Below the pieces are notes generated by a model. It did no database searches and was not told where the DNA came from. It worked only from the letters and a program-made list of their open reading frames with translations. A stretch of DNA of 64,000 nt from Bacteroidales bacterium (GTDB lineage Bacteria; Bacteroidota; Bacteroidia; Bacteroidales; CAIWKO01). Positions 8,767 through 15,986 of the stretch are shown here, one piece after another. A program made the position numbers and the translations under genes. The stretch is taken from NCBI GenBank assembly GCA_023228145.1, contig JALOBU010000006.1:74328-138327 (forward strand). Reading direction: 5' to 3'. The stretch's first letter is position 1; each line of letters starts with the position of its first letter.

Positions 8767-9939
8767 TCAATTATTGAACAAATTTTTTCTGATTTTTTTA
8801 TTTCTTCTGAAAAAAAACCAGAAGCAAATGATACTCAATATAATGAGTATGGCGGAAATTATTTCTGCCTGCGTTATTTGTATCCCGACTAAATTAAATT
8901 TGTTGTTCACGCGGATTTTTTCCATAAAAAAACGTTGCGCTCCCATTAAAAAAATCATCAATGAAAACAATGCCCCGTGAATTTTTATTTTTTTGCGGAG
9001 TGACCACAACAAAATAAAAATGACAGTGCAAAGTACGGTGTCATAAAAAGACGTTGGGAATACAGGGTTTTCGAGTATGCTGCAATATTTTGCAGTGCAG
9101 TTGTCAATAACGATACCTTCATTAATGACATTATGCGGAAAACGGAATGCCCACATCCATTCCGGTAGCCAGGAGAGCCATTCAGGTTTGGGATTTAGAT
9201 TTTCTATACCCCAGCAGCCATCGCCGGAAAGCATACAGCCGATTCTTCCGATGCCATATGAAATAATAATCGCAGGGGCAGCAACATCCAGAAATACGGG
9301 TATGGAAATTTTGTATCTGCGGATGTACCAGATGACGACAAGTGAACCTATGATTAGTCCGCCGTAAAAAGTAAGCCCCATGAAAGAAAAAAACTGTCCG
9401 AGAGGGTCGGCAAGAAACTCACGAAAATTTTCAAGGTGGTGAAAAATTTTTGCCCCCAGCAATCCCGATATGGCTGCAATTATCAGAATGTTTGTCGAAA
9501 GCTGGTAAGGATGAATTTCAATATCAACCCATAAGGGTTCCTCAAGTTTTTGTTTTTTGTGCGAAAGGTAACGTATAACAACAAATATTGCAGCAGCGGC
9601 AAAAGCACCGATAAGATTGCCCCTTAATGAAAAAAGATATTCCTGCGGATTGTCGGCAAATTCGCTGTAATTGAAAAGTATCCCAATAAATTTATGTCCT
9701 ATAAGGAAACCTGCAATGCCAATAAGTATCAATTCCGTAATTTTGGGAGGAGCGCCTTTCAGTTCTTTTTTATGGATAATTTCAAGTAGCCCTTCTTTTT
9801 CTTTTCTCTTCAGTTCGAGCTTTATCAGGTAGGCTCCAGTTAGGTATGCTATTGCAACCATCAACCCGTAGCTTTGTATGGGGATATTAATATTCGTCCC
9901 AAAGAAATAATTTATTATATCACTGAATTGTGGAAACAT
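8767..9939 (-). CDS. divergent prolipoprotein diacylglyceryl transferase (Lgt) family membrane protein
   Basis: About 390-residue polytopic membrane protein resembling Lgt but longer than the usual 260-290. Seen: an N-terminal PIQSYGLMVAIAYLTGAYL segment (Lgt: IRWYGL), FMGLTFYGGLIIG matching the HGGL region with Tyr for the usual His, and GIGRIGCMLSGDGCWG matching GRxGNxxNxExxG with Cys for Asn and Asp for Glu. A Lgt-like last block follows (PTSFYDTVLC, then MGAQRFFMEKIRVNN). About seven hydrophobic segments. A canonical Lgt is encoded at 32823-33629, so this is a second family member. The ATG at 9939 begins 5 bases after the mtaB stop, so the two are probably cotranscribed. Function is uncertain; it may act on another lipid acceptor. 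Confidence 0.75.
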   Translation of the reverse strand: MFPQFSDIINYFFGTNINIPIQSYGLMVAIAYLTGAYLIKLELKRKEKEGLLEIIHKKELKGAPPKITELILIGIAGFLIGHKFIGILFNYSEFADNPQEYLFSLRGNLIGAFAAAAIFVVIRYLSHKKQKLEEPLWVDIEIHPYQLSTNILIIAAISGLLGAKIFHHLENFREFLADPLGQFFSFMGLTFYGGLIIGSLVVIWYIRRYKISIPVFLDVAAPAIIISYGIGRIGCMLSGDGCWGIENLNPKPEWLSWLPEWMWAFRFPHNVINEGIVIDNCTAKYCSILENPVFPTSFYDTVLCTVIFILLWSLRKKIKIHGALFSLMIFLMGAQRFFMEKIRVNNKFNLVGIQITQAEIISAILIILSIICFWFFFRRNKKIRKNLFNN

Positions 9940-9944
9940 ATCTT

Positions 9945-11225
9945 TTAATAGTTTTCTGATTCGGGAAAATCCACATGGCAAATTCCTTCGTTGTCAATGG
10001 ATTTGATTTTTATGGTTCGTATTGAGTTTAAAATATCTTCGGAGAATTTTGCTTTTACCCTTATATAATTATCAGTATAGCCTAAAACAAAGCCTTTATA
10101 TATTTTTGATTCAAAAAGGGCATCGCATTCCCTGCCAATATTTTCATTATAGAACTTATTTTTTTTATCGTCAGATATTTGGTGTAACTCCCTGCTTCTC
10201 ATTTTCTTTATTTTTTCGCCGACTTGTTGTGTTGCTTTTTCCGCTTTTGTATCCGGACGGGAAGAGTATGTGAATACGTGAATATAAGAGATGTCCGTTT
10301 TGTTTATAAAGTCAACGGTTTCCTGATGTTCTGTTTCTGTTTCCCCGGGGAAGCCTGTAATAATATCTGTTGCTACACAGGCATGAGGGATAAGTTTTTT
10401 TATTTTTTCAACTCTTGCTGCAAACAATCCGGTATTGTAATTTCTTTTCATCAGTTTCAGTATTTTATCAGAGCCGGATTGCAAAGGAATATGAAAGTGC
10501 GGCATAAACTGCGGATGTGATAATATGAATTCAATAACTTGATCATTTACAAGGTCGGGCTCAATGGAAGACAGCCGGATACGTTTTATATTTTTAAATT
10601 TTTCTATTTCGGTAAGTAAGTCTAAAAGCGTTTCGGAATTTTTTCTTCCAAAATCTCCCAGATTGATACCTGTCAGAACAAGTTCGTTGCATTTTCCGGA
10701 AGTGGCATCTTGGATGTTTTTTATTGTGCTTTCCACAGTGGCACTTCTGCTACGGCCTCTTGCCAATGGTATGGTGCAATAAGAACAGAAATAATCACAA
10801 CCGTCTTGCACTTTGAAAAAAATACGTGTACGCCCTTCATGCGACCACGAAGGGACAAAGGTTTCAGCAGTATTTCTTTGAAATATTTTTTTGTTTTCAA
10901 GTATGTCAACGATGTCATATTTACTGTTGTTGCCGAGCAGTAGAAGATTTGTCCCTTCTTTGCTCAGCCTTTCTTTTTTTAATTCAGCCATGCAACCGAT
11001 AACGGCCACACAAGCTGCCGGATTTTTTTTTTGTGCCTGCCGTATGCTGGCGATACATTTACGTTCAGCTTGCTGTGTCACCATGCATGAGTGTATCACA
11101 TAAATATTTGCAGTGGAAGTAAAATCTACAAGGCGATATCCTTTTTGTATGAATTTCTGCGAAATAGCCGAAGATTCTGCAAAGTTCATTTTACAACCGA
11201 GTGTATGAAAAGCTACTGTAGTCAT
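9945..11225 (-). CDS. mtaB: tRNA t6A37 methylthiotransferase MtaB
   Basis: Radical-SAM methylthiotransferase converting t6A37 to ms2t6A37 in ANN-decoding tRNAs. Seen: three N-terminal cluster cysteines in TLGCKMN, HSCMV and VIGCMAELK; the radical-SAM motif CDYFCSYC near residue 141 followed by TIPLARGRSRS; LTGINLGDFG and PLQSGSDKILKLMKRNY typical of the family; and a C-terminal TRAM-like domain (RECDALFESKIYKGFVLGYT). About 426 residues, normal length. ATG at 11225 is chosen over an upstream TTG. A CAAAGATA (reverse of TATCTTTG) -7 motif lies about 10 bases upstream, implying a very short leader. It leads a probable two-gene unit with the Lgt-like gene. Confidence 0.95.
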   Translation of the reverse strand: MTTVAFHTLGCKMNFAESSAISQKFIQKGYRLVDFTSTANIYVIHSCMVTQQAERKCIASIRQAQKKNPAACVAVIGCMAELKKERLSKEGTNLLLLGNNSKYDIVDILENKKIFQRNTAETFVPSWSHEGRTRIFFKVQDGCDYFCSYCTIPLARGRSRSATVESTIKNIQDATSGKCNELVLTGINLGDFGRKNSETLLDLLTEIEKFKNIKRIRLSSIEPDLVNDQVIEFILSHPQFMPHFHIPLQSGSDKILKLMKRNYNTGLFAARVEKIKKLIPHACVATDIITGFPGETETEHQETVDFINKTDISYIHVFTYSSRPDTKAEKATQQVGEKIKKMRSRELHQISDDKKNKFYNENIGRECDALFESKIYKGFVLGYTDNYIRVKAKFSEDILNSIRTIKIKSIDNEGICHVDFPESENY

Positions 11226-11234
11226 AAGCGCGTG

Positions 11235-11242
11235 CAAAGATA
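11235..11242 (-). promoter_or_regulatory. -7 element for mtaB
   Basis: On the minus strand this reads TATCTTTG, matching TAnnTTTG. It is only 10 bases before the MtaB ATG, which would give a nearly leaderless transcript and argues for that ATG over the upstream TTG. No convincing -33 element is seen. Confidence 0.4.
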
Positions 11243-11336
11243 CATTTTTATAACCGGAAAGAGTTAATGTACTTGAAAAATATAAAGATTTACTGGATTT
11301 ACTGTGGTGTGCTGATTTTTCAGATATGAAATCTTG

Positions 11337-12285
11337 TTATAGCATAAAAATATAAACGATATGTATAAAAATAAGAATAATTCCTTCCCGGCTTTCGAGC
11401 CTGCGTCCTTTTCCGGTAAAAAGAAAGAGAAAAAGCAGAAAACCTGCCAGTATGTTAATCCAAAGGTCAAGAATGGATGCAGAAATAACCTGTACAGGAT
11501 AAATCACTGCTGAGGCGCCGAGTATAAAAAATATATTGAAAATGGTTGAACCCACTACATTACCGATGGCAATGTCCACATTTTTTTTCTGACTGCGACA
11601 ATAGATGTTGCCAGTTCAGGTAAAGAAGTGCCGATAGAAACAATTGTAAGCCCGATGATACGCTTCGACATGCCAAAATCCATAGCAATGTTTATTGCAC
11701 TAGATACAAAAAATTTTCCGCCTAATATCAAGCCTGCCAATCCTATAAAAATTTAAAATACAGAATTTATATATGAGCGTTTTTTCTTTGATACTTCCTC
11801 AGTTATATTGTTTGTTTTGTTTTTCGAGATTTCAAAGTTATAAACCAGAAAAATTACAAAAATAACAATAGTAAGAAACCGTCAGTTCGTGAAATAAAAC
11901 TTTCATTGCTTTGGTCAAGGATAATATCATTGGTGGCAAACAACAGGGCAATGGCAGCAAGCAGACTCAGAGGTGTTTAAAACCATGTGGTGTCTCTTTT
12001 CACTGCCAAGGGTCTGATGATGGAGCAAATACCCAAGATAAATAATACATTGAAAATGTTGCTGCCAAGCACATTTCCCATAACTATTTCATTGGATTTG
12101 TCAACTGCAGCAAAAACATTCACAACAAGTTCCGGCGCTGAAGTGCCGAAGGCCACTATTGTTAATCCTATGACAATATCAGAGATGCCCATGCGGACAG
12201 CCAGGCTTGATGCCCCGTCAACAAGTTTGCTGGCCCCCAGAATAAGCAGGACGAATCCTGCAATCAGTTATAGAAAATCAAGCAT
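11337..12285 (-). pseudogene. decayed Na+/Ca2+ exchanger (CaCA family, YrbG-like)
   Basis: Fragments in different frames together make a full CaCA-type cation antiporter of about 315 residues. Seen in order: start ATG at 12285; a TAA stop at codon 6 (12268-12270); the first alpha repeat with GTSAPELVVN and GSNIFNVLFILG; a TAA after KRDTTWF near 11978; a frameshift in a T/A run near 11855; a TAA after the residues NSVF near 11755; the second repeat with GTSLPELATS; a one-base frameshift in an A8 run at 11581-11588; then GNVVGSTIFNIFFILG and a natural stop at 11337. Three TAA stops plus two homopolymer shifts argue for real decay, though assembly error in homopolymers could explain the shifts. 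Intact homologues exchange Na+ for Ca2+ across the inner membrane. Confidence 0.85.
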
Positions 12286-12380
12286 TCAATGTATTTAGTA
12301 TAACTTCAAATTATGACACAAAAAAAATGTAACATGTTTTTGAAGTCACAAAAATACACTTTGTATCAAAATAAATCGGG

Positions 12381-14303
12381 CTATAGTTTTAATATTTTCT
12401 TTTTTGCCAGAAATGTTTTATTGTCAGAAATTGTTATAAAATATATTCCATTGCTGTATTGATTAACAGCAACTCTATCTTTAAGGCAGCCTGTTCCCGA
12501 CAATTTAGTTTTGTGCAGTATATTCCCATTATAATCAAACAAGGTAATATAGAAGTCGTTAGGATTTATACTTTCAAATTCTATACATAAGTATTCATTT
12601 ACCGGATTGGGATAAACTTTTATTTCATATAAATTCCACGGTAAAGTATAAATAAAAGCATCTGTTTCAAAAACAACATGTATGCTATGATTTTCGGTAA
12701 CATTCACAAATTCATAGTTGGAAACGATACCTATGCTGTTTCCGTCAACCAACACATCAGCAATATAGTAGTTAGCATCCGGAGTAAAAGTAAAACTTTG
12801 GTTGCTGCCGTACTGAACTTCCACATCCCCTGCAGGATTTATAGTTCCATTTGCACTTGATGTAGCGGTTATTATCAGTGTATCAATATCAAAAATTACA
12901 TGTATGGTGTGGTCTTCGGTAACATTCACAAATTCATAGTTGGAAACGATACCTATGCTGTTTCCGTCAACCAACACATCAGCAATATAGTAGTTAGCAT
13001 CCGGTGTAAAAGTAAAATTTTGGTTGTTACCATACCAAACCTCCACATCCCCTGCGGGGTTTATAGTTCCGTTTGCACTAGCTGTTGCAGCTATTATCAG
13101 CGTATCCGTGTCAAAAATTACATGCAGGGTGTGATTTTCAGTAACATTCACAAATTCATAATTTGAAACAACGCCTATACTGTTTCCGTCAACCAACACA
13201 TCAGCGACATAGTAGTTTGCATCCGGAGTAAAAGTAAAACTTTGGTTATCACCGTACTGAACTTCCACATCCCCTGCGGGGGTTATTGTTCCGTTTGCAC
13301 TAGCTGTTGCCGTTATGGTCAGTGTGTCAATTTCAAAAGCTGCATGTATGGTGTGGTCGGCGTTTACATTATTAAATGTATAGGTAGCAACAGGGCCGAC
13401 ACTTGCGTCATCAACAGCAACATCTAATATATGAAAACCTGTTTCCGGTGTTATAGTGTATAACTGGTTGTTGCCCGCATCAACATAAACTGTATCGGGA
13501 GGGTTGATAGTTCCTCCTGTATCGGTTGTAGCTATAATTTCATAAAATGCAACTTTGGTAAAATTATGGATGTAGGTATGGCCGTACTGTGAAAAAGCAT
13601 TTTTTGCCCGTATGCCAAGAAAATTGCTTCCTATGGGCAATGCCGACAAATCAAATGTTTCTGAAAAATCCCAGAGCGTGTCAGCAGGCAGCGTCATGGG
13701 CGTGGCGTTTCCTATACCGGGCTCGGTGTTGAAAAAATATTCATACTCAGTCAGGTCTGATATGGGCACATTGCTGTAATTGTCAACGTAAAAACGATAA
13801 GTATGTGTTATGCCCCAGTTATTATATGCATCTCCGGCACGGATACCAATAAAATGCATACCATTTCCAAGAGCACTGATGTCAATAATCTCATTCAGTG
13901 CCAACAAGCTGTCCGGCGTAATGGGAAGGGATATTTGTTTGCAATAGCCGCTGTCATGGTCAAAAAAGTATTCCACTTTAATAATATCGGGAATTTCGCT
14001 TTCCGTAGTATAATTATCAACCAGAAAATGGTGAACATGTGTAATACCCCAGTTGCCAATGCTGTCTTTGGCACGTATGCCGAGAATATGATGTCCGTTG
14101 GTTAAGCCGGTAACAGGAAAGAGCTCATTCAGATTGAGTAGGCTATCGGGTGTGATACTTATCTGAGTGGCAAGCCCGTAACCTGGGTCGGAATCAATGA
14201 AGTATTCTGCAGCTGTTACATCCGACAATACAGTCTGGGCCTGGATTGGCATGAAGAACAGCATAAGCAGAATACCTGATATATACTTAAGATATGCTTT
14301 CAT
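12381..14303 (-). CDS. T9SS-secreted repeat protein with InlB-type B-repeats
   Basis: A 640-residue secreted protein. Seen: signal peptide MKAYLKYISGILLMLFFMPIQAQ (two parts: basic start, hydrophobic core); three N-terminal repeats of about 75 residues, each with EYF-D-PGxG, a TPDSLL-like stretch and GIRAxDxxxxWGxTHxHxFxVDN; four B-repeat-like units of 74 residues (ANGTINPAGDVEVQYG, then FTFTPDANYYIADVLVDG); and a type A T9SS sorting domain (VYPNPVNEYLCIEF to KKKILKL). Expected to be exported, processed by PorU and surface-attached. No catalytic motif; adhesion or scaffolding is an inference. It starts 4 bases after the beta-helix gene, so the two form an operon. Three repeats are nearly identical in DNA with an exact 222-base period. 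Confidence 0.85.
   Translation of the reverse strand: MKAYLKYISGILLMLFFMPIQAQTVLSDVTAAEYFIDSDPGYGLATQISITPDSLLNLNELFPVTGLTNGHHILGIRAKDSIGNWGITHVHHFLVDNYTTESEIPDIIKVEYFFDHDSGYCKQISLPITPDSLLALNEIIDISALGNGMHFIGIRAGDAYNNWGITHTYRFYVDNYSNVPISDLTEYEYFFNTEPGIGNATPMTLPADTLWDFSETFDLSALPIGSNFLGIRAKNAFSQYGHTYIHNFTKVAFYEIIATTDTGGTINPPDTVYVDAGNNQLYTITPETGFHILDVAVDDASVGPVATYTFNNVNADHTIHAAFEIDTLTITATASANGTITPAGDVEVQYGDNQSFTFTPDANYYVADVLVDGNSIGVVSNYEFVNVTENHTLHVIFDTDTLIIAATASANGTINPAGDVEVWYGNNQNFTFTPDANYYIADVLVDGNSIGIVSNYEFVNVTEDHTIHVIFDIDTLIITATSSANGTINPAGDVEVQYGSNQSFTFTPDANYYIADVLVDGNSIGIVSNYEFVNVTENHSIHVVFETDAFIYTLPWNLYEIKVYPNPVNEYLCIEFESINPNDFYITLFDYNGNILHKTKLSGTGCLKDRVAVNQYSNGIYFITISDNKTFLAKKKILKL
12667..13538 (-). 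repeat. tandem 222-bp coding repeats (three near-identical copies plus one divergent)
   Basis: Copies begin at 12667, 12889 and 13111, exactly 222 bases apart (74 codons), and a fourth, diverged and slightly shorter, begins at 13333. The first three differ at only scattered positions, pointing to recent duplication or gene conversion inside the secreted protein gene. Confidence 0.9.
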
Positions 14304-14307
14304 AAAA

Positions 14308-15333
14308 CTAATTGTTAGATTTAATTTTTATGTCTGAAGGCAGGTTGCTGTTTCCGGAGCCGGTGGCGGGTGCGTAAAAATAATATATTGCAGGAACCGG
14401 AGGTATGCCAGATAATTTATAAGGGTTGTTGCCTCCAAACATCCCGCAATCCTCTCCCAAAGCACCATACCCTATAGCCGGATTCGATACGTCATCAATC
14501 AACCTGTATTTGCCATCAGGGCTTGGATCCGAAAGATTGAAAACCAAATTCATATCTACATTTTGCATGTTGTCGGGCAAAGGGAATTGAGTGCCATTGC
14601 CAATGTTGTTGCTGACAATAGAATTGGTGCTGGAAAAATTTCCGTTTTTTATTATGTTATTAAAGACATTGGCATTATACAGGTAAACATTCCCTGAAAA
14701 AACATTGTGTGTTACGGTTGCCGAGCCATTGCTTAAGTTGTTTAAAGCAGTTCCTCCTGATGTGTGAGCAATATAATTGTTTGAAATAATAAGGCCTATG
14801 GTGCCTGAATTGGGCGTGTAAATAGCCCATCCGTTTCCTGCACGTTCTATATAATTCTGAACAATTATTGTTTTAGATGCATATATTCTAATCGCAGGTT
14901 GATTATCGCTGTGCGTTGAGGAAAGATAAAAACAATTTCTCTTAATGGTTATACATGTGTCGTGTATATCTATACAGGTGTAATAGTTTCCGGAAGAAAA
15001 TTTAATTCCCATAACTATCGAACCGGTTGAACCTTCATAAAAAGAGCTTCCTCCAACAGTGGCATTAAACTGGTTTGCCTGAGTTTGAGGATTGTTGCCC
15101 AGAAAATACCCGGGGCCAATAATGACAACTCTTTTACTGCATGAAAAGCCGCTATAGTTAACAGGAGAACCTTCCACATAAATAGTGTCGCCGCTTGCTG
15201 CAGCGTTAATAGCTGCATTTATTGTTGTATGGGGTGCGCCCAGCCCCTGATTGTTTACTCTTATCCGGGCTGCCTGGGTTGTAAAAGCAGTAATCATGAT
15301 TACTGCAAACATGATGTAAAACTGTTTTTTCAT
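14308..15333 (-). CDS. secreted right-handed beta-helix protein
   Basis: A 341-residue exported protein: signal peptide MKKQFYIMFAVIMITAFTTQA, then HTTINAAINAAASGDTIYVEGSP, the standard entry into a pectate-lyase-type parallel beta-helix. Repeated short strands follow (GIKFSSGNYYTCIDI, RIYASKTIIVQNYIERAG, GLIISNNYIAHTSGGTALNN, TVTHNVFSGNVYL). No catalytic motif of a known polysaccharide lyase is evident and there is no T9SS sorting domain at the C-terminus, which ends SDIKIKSNN. It lies 4 bases upstream of the T9SS repeat-protein gene in the same direction, suggesting the two products work together at the surface. Carbohydrate binding is a guess from the fold only. Confidence 0.75.
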   Translation of the reverse strand: MKKQFYIMFAVIMITAFTTQAARIRVNNQGLGAPHTTINAAINAAASGDTIYVEGSPVNYSGFSCSKRVVIIGPGYFLGNNPQTQANQFNATVGGSSFYEGSTGSIVMGIKFSSGNYYTCIDIHDTCITIKRNCFYLSSTHSDNQPAIRIYASKTIIVQNYIERAGNGWAIYTPNSGTIGLIISNNYIAHTSGGTALNNLSNGSATVTHNVFSGNVYLYNANVFNNIIKNGNFSSTNSIVSNNIGNGTQFPLPDNMQNVDMNLVFNLSDPSPDGKYRLIDDVSNPAIGYGALGEDCGMFGGNNPYKLSGIPPVPAIYYFYAPATGSGNSNLPSDIKIKSNN

Positions 15334-15420
15334 GATTTTTAGATTTATGGATGAATAATTATTTTACAAATGAATAAATTTGAGATGTTAAAAATAATAT
15401 AAATTTTATTTACAAACAAC

Positions 15421-15443
15421 TTTTTTAAATTAAATTTAAAAAA
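15421..15443. repeat. 23-base AT-only perfect palindrome
   Basis: An 11-base arm (TTTTTTAAATT), one central base and the exact reverse complement. It lies between the J-domain gene's stop and the beta-helix gene's start, both on the minus strand. It could form a hairpin at the end of the J-domain transcript, but a low-complexity AT palindrome can arise by chance in such a region. Confidence 0.3.
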
Positions 15444-15463
15444 TGTTCTCTCCTGATAAAATA

Positions 15464-15982
15464 TCAGTATTTGCCCTGCGATTTTTTTTCACGCCTAACG
15501 ATTCTCACCCCAATAATAAGAATTGCCAGTGAAATCATACTAAACAAAAGCCCTATAAAATTAAAATTGAGAATCAGGTCAATCATTCCGTATATGATAC
15601 CTAGGCAAAGTATCCCTACAATAGAATAAAGTATAAATCTGTTTAATCTCCGGATATTACGTGCATAGTGTTTTGGGTATGCCGGGGGTTGATGCGTACT
15701 GCGCTGGTAATAGCTGGCATCTGCAGGATGCCGGAAGCGGGGGTCGGTGTTTACTTTATGTGACCCGGGGTATTTCAGCTCAAAATCATAGCGTTTTCTC
15801 AATGCGGGGTCAATCAGGGTGTGATAAGCTGTATTTAACAACTGAAAAATTTCAACCGAGTCTTTACCGTGATAAACGTCAGGATGATATTTGCGGGCTT
15901 TTTCTTTGTATGCTTTTTTTATTTCATGGGGTAATGCGTGGTGTGATATCCCTAATATTTTATAATAATCAATAACCGCCAT
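15464..15982 (-). CDS. membrane-anchored J-domain (DnaJ-like) protein
   Basis: A 172-residue protein with an N-terminal J-domain (DYYKILGI, EIKKAYKEKARKYHPDVY with the Hsp70-stimulating HPD, FQLLNTAYHTLIDPALRKRYD), a proline- and histidine-rich linker, and two C-terminal hydrophobic segments (FILYSIVGILCLGIIYGM and IGLLFSMISLAILIIGVRIV). It lacks the Gly/Phe and zinc-finger regions of DnaJ, so it is a specialised co-chaperone that would recruit DnaK to the inner membrane. It starts 4 bases after the secreted M6-like protease gene, so the two are very likely cotranscribed; a role in export or folding of that protease is an inference. Confidence 0.85.
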   Translation of the reverse strand: MAVIDYYKILGISHHALPHEIKKAYKEKARKYHPDVYHGKDSVEIFQLLNTAYHTLIDPALRKRYDFELKYPGSHKVNTDPRFRHPADASYYQRSTHQPPAYPKHYARNIRRLNRFILYSIVGILCLGIIYGMIDLILNFNFIGLLFSMISLAILIIGVRIVRREKKSQGKY

Positions 15983-15986
15983 ACCC

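Noticed and set aside
12678..13427. Plus-strand ORFs opposite the 222-base repeats
   Set aside because: They repeat in step with the minus-strand coding repeats and have no independent protein features; shadows of the secreted protein gene.
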